From contig JAHJAQ010000041.1 of the NCBI GenBank assembly GCA_018813975.1, positions 1 to 22,909 on the forward strand: DNA of 22,909 nt. Direction: 5' to 3'. This document shows positions 6,770 through 12,873 of the stretch, in pieces (position 1 is the first letter of the stretch; the number at the start of each line of letters is the position of its first letter). Source of the stretch: Microcaldota archaeon. Lineage in GTDB: Archaea > Iainarchaeota > Iainarchaeia > Iainarchaeales > JAGVWC01. Below the pieces are notes generated by a model. The model was not told the origin of the DNA. It saw only the letters and a list, made by a program, of their open reading frames with translations, and did not search any database. The position numbers and the translations under genes are program-made.

Positions 6770-7657
6770 ATGGCCAAGCTTTGCATTGTAGCCGGCCCAG
6801 GCGGAGATAATGTAAAACAAATGATTATCCAGGAAGCCAAAGAATTTTTTGAAACAGTTACCTATGTTTCCATCAAAAAAGTCCGCATTGCTCTAGAAAA
6901 CGGAAAAAGCCAGGCATTTTACAAGGACACCTCATTGGATTCTTTTGACGCGGTCTGGGCACGCGGTTTTTTTGAAGATTACCGCTTAATGGAAATATTA
7001 TTGGACATTCTCGAAGAAAGCACTGTTTTTTTGGTGAACAGCACGGAAGGATTTCAGGTCTGCAATCACAAATACCTTTCTATTCAGGCAGCTGTACGGC
7101 TGGGATTGCCCGTTCCAGATTCTTACATCTGCGTTTCGCCCAAAATAGCCAATGAACTGGCAGAAAAAATCGGTTTTCCGGCAGTAGTAAAACTGTTGTC
7201 GGGCTTTGGCGGAAAAGGAGTCATGCTTGCAAACTCCAAAAAAGAGTTTTTGCCATTGCTTGAAACCCTGACCTTGTTCCGAGAATTCATTACGGGCCAG
7301 GAATTTGTTGCATCCGAGGCCACGGATTACCGCGTCCTGATAATCGGAAGCGAAGTCCTGGGGATTCGACGCAAAGGCGCGGAAGGCGAATGGCGCGCTA
7401 ATGTTTCAACAGGGGGAAATGCCGAGTTTGTTCCGCTGGACAGTGAACTGATTGAAATGGCAAAAGCAATTGCCTCTTATCTAAACATGCGCGTTTGCTC
7501 GGTAGACTTCCTTAAAACCAGCCAAAAAAAGCATGTTCTGATTGAAGTCAATTTTACGCCCGGCATGCTTCAAAAAATCTTTAAAAACCAGATTGCCCAA
7601 AAAATTCTTGCTTTCATAAAGAAAAACGTGGAAGAACGCAAGAAGGAAAGCGCATGA
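6770..7657 (+). CDS. RimK-like ATP-grasp amide/peptide ligase
   Basis: The 295-residue protein looks like a complete ATP-grasp enzyme, which forms an amide bond between a carboxylate and an amine through an acyl-phosphate. Visible landmarks are Lys101 in CNHKYLS, the nucleotide-binding strand and loop VVKLLSGFGGKGV (139-151), DYRVLIIG (186-193), RRKG...WRANVSTGG (200-216), Asp246 and the metal-binding IEVNFTPG (258-265). The arrangement resembles RimK, LysX and related ligases that add amino acids to peptides or small carriers. The N-terminal part contains the expected pre-ATP-grasp fold (CIVAGPGG). It lies between the degenerate copy and the amidohydrolase-like gene, whose start overlaps its stop by an ATGA at 7654-7657. 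The substrate cannot be read from the sequence. Confidence 0.88.
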   Translation: MAKLCIVAGPGGDNVKQMIIQEAKEFFETVTYVSIKKVRIALENGKSQAFYKDTSLDSFDAVWARGFFEDYRLMEILLDILEESTVFLVNSTEGFQVCNHKYLSIQAAVRLGLPVPDSYICVSPKIANELAEKIGFPAVVKLLSGFGGKGVMLANSKKEFLPLLETLTLFREFITGQEFVASEATDYRVLIIGSEVLGIRRKGAEGEWRANVSTGGNAEFVPLDSELIEMAKAIASYLNMRVCSVDFLKTSQKKHVLIEVNFTPGMLQKIFKNQIAQKILAFIKKNVEERKKESA

Positions 7658-8349
7658 AAATAATTATTACCGTTCCCCATGCGGGAATCCTGCTTCCAAA
7701 GGACTCCGCGCAATACGCCATGCGCAAAAAAGAAATGTACCGCCACATCGACTTTGGAACCGAAAAAATTTTTGCTGATTTGGGCTTTCCCGCTCTGGTG
7801 TTTTCCGCTAACCGTTTTTTTGTGGACCCAAATCGAAAGCGTAGGGACTGGAATTCTGACCAAGGAGTGATTATCAACAAGGCATGGGATAACACTCTTG
7901 TCTACCAAAAAAAGCCGTCCAAAAAAATCATTGAAGCAAGACTCAAATCCTATTATGACCCATTTTACCGGCAATTGCAAGAAATGATTCAAAAAACCTC
8001 CAAGCCCTTATTGGTTCTGGACGGGCACAGCATGGACTCCAAAAAAGACCGGCCGGAAGTAGGAATTGTAAACCAAAAACATCAAAGCTGTCCAAAAAAA
8101 ATATCCCGAATATTCAAAAACGCATTTGAAAAAGAAGGGTACCAAACGCGCTATAACGTTCCCTATTGGGGCGAACGCGCCAATATCCTCAATTTTGCAC
8201 GGAAATTTAAAGGAACCAGTGCACTGGCCATTGAACTCAACAAAAAAATTTATATGAACGAGCAAAAGCTGAAAATACACCCAGCAAAAATCAGGCGAAT
8301 ACGGAAAATACTGAAACAAGCACTGAAAAAAACAGAAAAAATAGAATGA
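7654..8349 (+). CDS. N-formylglutamate amidohydrolase family protein
   Basis: This 231-residue protein fits the N-formylglutamate deformylase (FGase) family of zinc-dependent amidases. Motifs include VPHAG at residues 7-11, HIDFGTE (31-37), VDPNRKRRDWN (57-67) and LDGHSM (124-129), which together supply the usual His and acidic residues. Classic members remove the formyl group from N-formylglutamate in histidine breakdown, but no histidine-catabolism gene is nearby. Members placed beside ATP-grasp ligases are thought to act on modified amino acids or peptides, and I infer that here. Both ends overlap neighbours by ATGA (7654-7657 and 8346-8349), implying coupled translation. The C-terminus is strongly basic. 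Confidence 0.82.
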   Translation: MKIIITVPHAGILLPKDSAQYAMRKKEMYRHIDFGTEKIFADLGFPALVFSANRFFVDPNRKRRDWNSDQGVIINKAWDNTLVYQKKPSKKIIEARLKSYYDPFYRQLQEMIQKTSKPLLVLDGHSMDSKKDRPEVGIVNQKHQSCPKKISRIFKNAFEKEGYQTRYNVPYWGERANILNFARKFKGTSALAIELNKKIYMNEQKLKIHPAKIRRIRKILKQALKKTEKIE

Positions 8350-8468
8350 CGGGAGTATTTAACACACAACTTGCCAGCGAAATGTTTTCTTTTTTAAAAC
8401 AAAAAGGTGAAAAATTTTTGGCAGAACAAAAACAAGCCCAAGAAAGAGGCGAAGCCGGAAAAGAGTAA
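8346..8468 (+). CDS. 40-residue micro-ORF coupled to the ATP-grasp operon; candidate peptide substrate or carrier
   Basis: An ATG overlapping the stop codon of the amidohydrolase-like gene (ATGA at 8346-8349) opens a 40-codon frame ending with TAA at 8466-8468. The peptide starts MTGVFNTQLASEMFSFLKQK and continues with a charged Glu/Lys/Gln-rich half, ending GEAGKE. Residues 5-18 could form an amphipathic helix. It has no cysteine, signal peptide or double-glycine cleavage site. The identical coupling used elsewhere in this operon suggests it is translated. Small proteins with a C-terminal glutamate serve as amino-group carriers for some ATP-grasp ligases (LysW), and small peptides are precursors in other ATP-grasp pathways; either role is a hypothesis. 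It could also be a chance frame, since it is short. Confidence 0.55.
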   Translation: MTGVFNTQLASEMFSFLKQKGEKFLAEQKQAQERGEAGKE

Positions 8469-8496
8469 TGCGATAGCATTACTTTACCATTTTTTT
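8464..8496. terminator. Stem-loop between convergent operons holding both stop codons, plus T-run
   Basis: AGTAATGC, a GATA loop and GCATTACT form a perfect 8-bp stem at 8464-8483. The stop codon of the micro-ORF (8466-8468) lies in the left arm and that of the facing ATP-grasp gene (8481-8479) in the right arm. Seven T residues follow on the plus strand at 8490-8496. This arrangement suits a two-way terminator. Confidence 0.55.
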
Positions 8497-9531
8497 GAAT
8501 TCTGCAACCAATGATCGAATCAGTTTTTTAGTGCTCGCTTCGTCTTCTGAACTGTTAGGATCCCAATACAATCCAGGACTTGCATTTGCCTCTAACAAAT
8601 ATAAGTTTTGGTCGTTGCTTTGAACAAAATCCAAGGAAAAAAAACCGCGTCGAAACAAGGGTCTTTTTGTAATCCGTTGAATGAGTTTTTGAATTCCTTT
8701 TGAAAGATGGTCTTTTTTCACGTAAAAAATCAGGCCCCCTTTAGACAAATTACACCGAAAATCCCCTTTTTTAGCGGTTCGCGCATAGCATTGAAGGATT
8801 TTTTGGTTTAGCACTACAACACGCAAATCCATACGACCTTTTTGTTTGGCAAACGAAAAACCCTTTTTAAACAACAAAAAAGGCTGGAGCACAAAAAAAA
8901 GATTGGCGGTTTTCTTGGCCTTTTTTTTAATTGTTTGAATGATTTCTTCCAGATTTTCTCGAAAGTTTAACCTAAAAATACTACTGCCCCCCCAGCCATA
9001 GCGATTTTTTAACACGTATTCTTGTCCAAAATCGCTTGGAGCAAACTGTTGTTTTTTTAAAACATCCAATTCTTTTTTGGCGGCTAGCAAGGCTTTTTTG
9101 GAAATGTCTTTTACTTCAACAGTGGGAAGAGAAGATTTTGGGAATGCGTTAAAAGTAGCGAGTTTGTCAGTGCACAATTCCACGGTTTTTTCATTGTTTA
9201 ATAAAGACTCTTTTTTCGATGTGAGTATTAATGCTCTTTTTCTTTTTCGATAAGAAGTGGTGGGTAAAAACTTGTCAAAAAGAATGGTGGCCGATACTGG
9301 TTTTTTAAAACGTTTCCAGGTTTTATTGAAAGTCCAACAGCTTTGAAACAAACCCGGTTTTAGGAAATCTTTTACGGTTGCAAAGCCGGCTTTTAATCCT
9401 TTTTTTTGGCATTGGGACAAAAAATAGCCATACACTTTGTTATAGGGTCCTTGATTGGACTCTGACAAAAAAGGTACTTTCGCAGTATAGGCAGTATCAC
9501 TAGCGCTGTTCACTTTGCTTCCGGCATACAC
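8479..9531 (-). CDS. ATP-grasp ligase-like protein (third copy in the window)
   Basis: The 350-residue protein carries ATP-grasp landmarks: YVLKNRYGWGGSS at residues 172-184 (Lys175 and a glycine loop), MDLRVVVLNQKIL (234-246), an Arg/Asn pair in FRCNLSKGG (258-266), Asp301 in FSLDFV, and LLEANASPGL (312-321) with Glu314 and Asn316 for metal binding. It therefore appears catalytically competent and RimK-like, but it is clearly diverged from the ligase at 6770-7657 and has a longer lysine-rich N-terminal part. The start is GTG at 9531-9529; the frame is closed by a stop about 39 bases further upstream, with no ATG between. It faces the operon ending at 8468 tail to tail and follows ribBA by 56 bases on the same strand. 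Whether it works with the convergent cluster is unknown. Confidence 0.8.
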   Translation of the reverse strand: MYAGSKVNSASDTAYTAKVPFLSESNQGPYNKVYGYFLSQCQKKGLKAGFATVKDFLKPGLFQSCWTFNKTWKRFKKPVSATILFDKFLPTTSYRKRKRALILTSKKESLLNNEKTVELCTDKLATFNAFPKSSLPTVEVKDISKKALLAAKKELDVLKKQQFAPSDFGQEYVLKNRYGWGGSSIFRLNFRENLEEIIQTIKKKAKKTANLFFVLQPFLLFKKGFSFAKQKGRMDLRVVVLNQKILQCYARTAKKGDFRCNLSKGGLIFYVKKDHLSKGIQKLIQRITKRPLFRRGFFSLDFVQSNDQNLYLLEANASPGLYWDPNSSEDEASTKKLIRSLVAEFKKMVK

Positions 9532-9587
9532 TACTAATAGATCAAAAATCGCTTTTTCAGGAATGTTTTCTCACTTTTTTCCCGACC

Positions 9588-10784
9588 TTACAATAAGTGT
9601 CCCATTTTTTCCTTTTTGGTTTTCAAATACTTTTTGTTATGCTTGTTGGGTTTGATTTTAATAGGAACTTGTTTGGTGATTTTCAAGCCAAATGCTTGCA
9701 ATCCAACCAATTTTTTGGGATTATTGGTTAGAATGCGAATTGAGGTTAATCCCAAGTCCGCGAGGATTTGCGCGCCAACCCCATAATCGCGTTTGTCTGT
9801 TGGCATGCCCAAAGCCCAATTGGCTTCCAAAGTATCCTTGCCCTTTGCTTGCCATTCATAGGCTTGGAGCTTGTTCGCCAATCCAATGCCTCTTCCCTCG
9901 TGATGCGGAATATACAATAAAACGCCTTGCTTGGCTTTGGCGATTTGTTTGAGCGCACTTTCAAGCTGGGGTCGACAATCACAATGCCTGGAATGAAAAA
10001 CATCGCCTGTTAAACAAGCAGAATGCACGCGCACCAAAACATTCTTTTTTCCTTTTACGTTTCCTTTTATCAAGGCTAAGTATTCTTCTTTGGATGCAGA
10101 ATCTTGGTATAAAACACTCTTAAACTTTCCAAACTCCGTGAAAATGATTGGAGCGGCTATTTGCCTGACTTGTTTTCCTTGTTGTTTTAATCGATACTTG
10201 ATTAGATCATGAATTGAAATGAGTTTGAGGCCCCACTCTTTCTTGAATTTTATGAGTTCTGGCAAGCGCGCCATTTCACCATTGGGTTTTAGAATTTCAC
10301 AAATAACCGCGCTTGGTTGAAGGCCCGCTAGTTTCATTAAATCCAATGCCCCTTCCGTGTGCCCGGCTCGTTCTAGCACCCCTCCTTCTCTAGCTACCAA
10401 GGGAAAAATATGGCCTGGTCGTACTAAATCGTTTGAAGTGGCTTTTGGAGAAGCCAGTACTTGAATGGTTTTTAAACGGTCTGGCATGGAAATGCCGGTT
10501 CCTGCTTTTTTAGCGTCCACGGAAACCGTAAAAGCGGTTCCAAAATGGTCTTGTTGGATTGTCATTAAGGGCAAGTCTAATTGTAACGCGCTTTCTTTGG
10601 TGATAGGAACACACATTAGGCCACGCGCGAATTGTCCCATAAAATTAAGGTTTTGGCTACTGGCTTTTTCTGCCGCCAGAATAAGGTCTCCTTCATTTTC
10701 TCGATTGGCATCATCCACCAAAATAATGAGTTTGCCGTTTTGAAGGTCTTTTAACGCGCTTTTAATAGAATCTAAAGAGGGCAT
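9588..10784 (-). CDS. ribBA: Bifunctional 3,4-dihydroxy-2-butanone-4-phosphate synthase / GTP cyclohydrolase II
   Basis: The 398-residue protein covers both entry steps of riboflavin synthesis. The N-terminal RibB domain (about 1-200) has DDANRENEGDL at 24-34 and GHTEGALDLM at 141-150. The C-terminal RibA domain (about 205-398) has the zinc cysteines in RVHSACLTGD (Cys257) and HCDC (Cys268 and Cys270), EGRGIGLANKLQAYE (296-310), DYGVGAQIL (333-341), RILTNNPKK (350-358) and the usual tail ending KMGHLL. All expected active-site segments are present, so both activities are likely: ribulose 5-phosphate to the 4-carbon unit, and GTP to the pyrimidine intermediate. A RibBA fusion is typical of bacteria, whereas archaea mostly use ArfA for the GTP step, so bacterial origin is plausible. 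No other rib gene is nearby. Confidence 0.95.
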   Translation of the reverse strand: MPSLDSIKSALKDLQNGKLIILVDDANRENEGDLILAAEKASSQNLNFMGQFARGLMCVPITKESALQLDLPLMTIQQDHFGTAFTVSVDAKKAGTGISMPDRLKTIQVLASPKATSNDLVRPGHIFPLVAREGGVLERAGHTEGALDLMKLAGLQPSAVICEILKPNGEMARLPELIKFKKEWGLKLISIHDLIKYRLKQQGKQVRQIAAPIIFTEFGKFKSVLYQDSASKEEYLALIKGNVKGKKNVLVRVHSACLTGDVFHSRHCDCRPQLESALKQIAKAKQGVLLYIPHHEGRGIGLANKLQAYEWQAKGKDTLEANWALGMPTDKRDYGVGAQILADLGLTSIRILTNNPKKLVGLQAFGLKITKQVPIKIKPNKHNKKYLKTKKEKMGHLL

Positions 10785-10886
10785 AAAAAATCGCTATTAT
10801 ACTAATAAGTGTAATTAAAGGATTAAAAAGCCATAACCAAAAAAAAAAAGAAAAAAAAGAAGTAAAAGGGAATGAAAAAATCCATT
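10785..10886 (-). promoter_or_regulatory. Intergenic region with poly-T terminator and ribBA promoter zone
   Basis: Read on the minus strand, T-runs at 10859-10839 follow the SIMPL gene stop. They are followed by AT-rich sequence (TTTAATTACACTTATTAGTA) just before the ribBA ATG, which could hold a TATA box. I looked for a flavin (FMN) riboswitch fold and saw nothing resembling it. Confidence 0.35.
10839..10859 (-). terminator. Oligo-T terminator after the SIMPL-domain gene
   Basis: The minus strand reads T8-C-T11 with almost no interruption, beginning 28 bases after the SIMPL stop codon. Archaeal RNA polymerase terminates on such T-rich tracts without a hairpin. Confidence 0.55.
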
Positions 10887-11705
10887 CTATTTAATGGCAT
10901 ATACAAGGGTTACTTGTGCGCTTACTTGAACATCGCCCGGTAAAATAGGGGTGGGGGAAACAGCCGCCATTTCGTCCGCGCTTTTATTCAAAGAATAGCG
11001 ATAAGGTGAAAAGGAAATATTTCCTTCTTGAACCGCTTGAATGCCATCCAATTGCAATCCCAAACTATTCGCTAATACAACGGCTTTTTCTTGGGCGCGT
11101 TGACCTGCTTCTTGCAAGGCTTGGTTTTGCAATCCGATTTGTTGGTTGTTGTTCACAGAGAATTGAATGTGCGAAAAGCGGTTGGCGCCCGCTTCAATTG
11201 CCGTATCAATAATGCTGCCGGTTTCTTCGATATCCACTACTGTTATTTTAAGGGAATGAATGGTTTCAAATCCCTCAAAAACCGCGGTACCAAGACTAGC
11301 ATTCCACTTGTTTTTTTCGTGAACCGAAAAAGAAGTGGTTTGAATGTTTTCTGCCGGAATACCCGCATCAACCAAGGCAGCAATTACTGCTTGGGTCTGT
11401 TCAGCGTTTTGTTGTTGGGATGCTTGAGCTGTATTGGCAATGGTTTCAATCGATAGAAACAATTCTGCTTGGGTTGGTTCAAAAGAAACCGTATGGCTTC
11501 CAAAAACCGTTAGGCTTCTGGCATCTTGCTCAGGCAAGAGAGTGGGGTTTGCAAGAGGATCTGGTTCAATGGGTTGGGCATTGGCATTGGGAAGTTGTGG
11601 CCATTCAATAGACAGTTGGTTAGGGCTGCTGGCAATCAAAGAACCGCCCAGAATAATGGCTGCCAATAGCAAGGAAACCGATAATAGGGGAAACGATTTT
11701 TCCAT
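10887..11705 (-). CDS. Secreted/membrane-anchored SIMPL-domain (DUF541) protein
   Basis: The 272-residue protein begins with a hydrophobic signal or anchor segment (about 7-27) after a short charged start. A proline- and asparagine-rich linker (about 28-60) follows, then a SIMPL domain (about 64-270). Typical features are LTVFGSHTVSF (65-75), a helix with Gln-rich turns, IPAENIQTTSFSVHEK (110-125), and a final strand VQVSAQVTLVYAI. SIMPL proteins are periplasmic or extracytoplasmic; their molecular role is poorly defined (oxidative-stress and signalling-related functions have been reported in bacteria). A strong GGAGGTG ribosome-binding site at 11720-11714, 8 bases before the ATG, fixes the start. 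The gene is divergent from lipA and has its own TATA box. Confidence 0.85.
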   Translation of the reverse strand: MEKSFPLLSVSLLLAAIILGGSLIASSPNQLSIEWPQLPNANAQPIEPDPLANPTLLPEQDARSLTVFGSHTVSFEPTQAELFLSIETIANTAQASQQQNAEQTQAVIAALVDAGIPAENIQTTSFSVHEKNKWNASLGTAVFEGFETIHSLKITVVDIEETGSIIDTAIEAGANRFSHIQFSVNNNQQIGLQNQALQEAGQRAQEKAVVLANSLGLQLDGIQAVQEGNISFSPYRYSLNKSADEMAAVSPTPILPGDVQVSAQVTLVYAIK

Positions 11706-11713
11706 TTATAATA

Positions 11714-11720
11714 CACCTCC
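11714..11720 (-). promoter_or_regulatory. Strong Shine-Dalgarno site for the SIMPL gene
   Basis: GGAGGTG on the minus strand is a near-perfect complement to the 16S rRNA tail and lies 8 bases before the ATG at 11705. It is the best ribosome-binding site in the window. Confidence 0.75.
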
Positions 11721-11755
11721 AAAAGTGTTTTTGTTATTCACTCTTTGAAAGGGTG

Positions 11756-11763
11756 TTTATAAA
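11756..11763 (-). promoter_or_regulatory. TATA box for the SIMPL gene
   Basis: TTTATAAA predicts a minus-strand transcript start near 11733 and a leader of about 28 bases that includes the Shine-Dalgarno site. The box is self-complementary, so rightward use is not excluded. Confidence 0.6.
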
Positions 11764-11830
11764 GTCATTTCAAAATTGCAAGGAAAAAACCTTTCTGCTT
11801 TTTTTCCAAACAGGAGATATCCCCCAAAAC

Positions 11831-11845
11831 TTATTATTCTATAAT
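11831..11845 (+). promoter_or_regulatory. TATA-like region for lipA
   Basis: TTATTATTCTATAAT lies about 16-30 bases before the lipA ATG at 11861. It implies a transcript starting at or very near the start codon. Confidence 0.4.
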
Positions 11846-11860
11846 TGCCTATTGGAGAAT

Positions 11861-12742
11861 ATGCTCACAAAACCAAGCTGGCTGAAAATTCGCCCGCCCA
11901 CCACGGAACAATACAATTGGATTAAACAACAAGTAAAAGGACAACAGCTTCACACCGTGTGCCAAGAAGCGCACTGCCCGAACATGACAGAATGTTGGAG
12001 TGCCGGAACCGCAAGCTTTATGATACTCGGAGACACGTGCACAAGAGGCTGTCGATTTTGTGCGATAAAAACCGCTAAAAAAGGAAATCCATTGGAAGCA
12101 CAAGAACCAAAAAAACTTGCAGAAACCATTCAAAAAATGAAGCTAAAATATGTTGTAATTACTTCCGTTGACAGAGATGATTTATCAAACTACGGAGCAG
12201 GACAATTTGCAAATTGCATTCTAGCAATCAAAAAACTAAATCCAAAAACAAAAGTGGAAGTTTTGACCCCTGATTTTTGCGGAGAAAAAAAATGCATTGA
12301 AACGGTTTTGAATGCCAAGCCCGATGTATTCGGGCACAATCTTGAAACTGTTAAGCGGCTACAAGAAAAAGTACGAGATCAAAGGGCAAATTATGAACAA
12401 TCTCTAAAAGTATTGCGTTTGGCAAAAGAAATCGTTCCTACTGTTTATACCAAATCCGCTTTAATGCTGGGCATGGGCGAAACCAAAGCAGAAATACTAA
12501 AAACCATGGAAGACCTGCGAAACGCTGGTGTTGAATTGCTTTCGCTGGGCCAGTATTTACAACCCGCTCCAGATCATTATCCAGTACACCGATTTGTAAA
12601 CCCTAACGAGTTTGCCGAGCTGAAAAGCGAGGCCCTGAAAAAAGGCTTTTTGTACTGCCAAAGCGGGCCATTTGTAAGGAGCAGTTTCAAGGCAGGCGAT
12701 TTTTTTAGGAGCAACGGGACAGTTTCCAATAGCCTGGCGTAG
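11861..12742 (+). CDS. lipA: Lipoyl synthase (radical SAM)
   Basis: LipA inserts two sulfur atoms into an octanoyl group attached to a lipoyl-domain lysine. From the ATG at 11861 (preceded by GGAG) the protein has 293 residues. The auxiliary cluster cysteines are Cys34, Cys39 and Cys45 in TVCQEAHCPNMTEC, and the radical SAM cluster cysteines are Cys60, Cys64 and Cys67 in CTRGCRFC. Other family landmarks are VVITSVDRDDLSNYGA, LMLGMGE and the C-terminal VRSSFKAG, which supplies the conserved serine. A longer frame from 11753 adds 36 residues with no family character and is rejected. The gene lies just before the dehydrogenase operon, whose E2 carries the lipoyl lysine; this explains its position. 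No LipB octanoyltransferase was seen, so the split ligase at 18152-19296 may supply the attached acyl chain. Confidence 0.95.
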   Translation: MLTKPSWLKIRPPTTEQYNWIKQQVKGQQLHTVCQEAHCPNMTECWSAGTASFMILGDTCTRGCRFCAIKTAKKGNPLEAQEPKKLAETIQKMKLKYVVITSVDRDDLSNYGAGQFANCILAIKKLNPKTKVEVLTPDFCGEKKCIETVLNAKPDVFGHNLETVKRLQEKVRDQRANYEQSLKVLRLAKEIVPTVYTKSALMLGMGETKAEILKTMEDLRNAGVELLSLGQYLQPAPDHYPVHRFVNPNEFAELKSEALKKGFLYCQSGPFVRSSFKAGDFFRSNGTVSNSLA

Positions 12743-12836
12743 CCCCACTTTTTTTTAGGCCCTTTGCAAGGCAAAAAAAGCTGATGGCGTAGCCCTTTTT
12801 TTCCCAGGTTTTTTTTGCAGTAGCAAAAAAAAGCTG
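12735..12836 (+). repeat. Imperfect tandem repeat of about 50 bases with T-run/A-run hairpins after lipA
   Basis: Two copies start with TGGCGTAGCCC (12735 and 12785) and end with GCAAAAAAAGCTG-like sequence (12771-12783 and 12823-12836). The second contains a perfect 10-bp hairpin at 12809-12832: T8-GC, loop AGTA, GC-A8. The first has a weaker T/A stem. Runs of eight and seven Ts at 12749-12756 and 12796-12802 are good archaeal termination signals. The first copy begins inside the last codons of lipA. Confidence 0.55.
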
Positions 12837-12837
12837 T

Positions 12838-12854
12838 TTTATTAAACTATAATG
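12838..12854 (+). promoter_or_regulatory. Promoter of the 2-oxoacid dehydrogenase operon
   Basis: TTTATTAAACTATAATG lies about 20-36 bases before the GTG of the E1alpha gene and contains two overlapping TATA-like cores (TTTATTAAA and CTATAAT). There is no Shine-Dalgarno sequence before that GTG, so a leaderless or very short leader is likely. Confidence 0.5.
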
Positions 12855-12873
12855 TCTAATAATAGCGGTTTTC

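Noticed and set aside
10785..10886. A possible flavin riboswitch before ribBA
   Set aside because: The 102-base gap is mostly A/T tracts with a terminator for the upstream gene. No conserved multi-stem fold is visible, and FMN riboswitches are essentially bacterial.
11753..11860. A 36-codon N-terminal extension of lipA
   Set aside because: It has no family similarity and contains the likely promoter. The ATG at 11861 has GGAG just ahead, and the protein then has the usual length.
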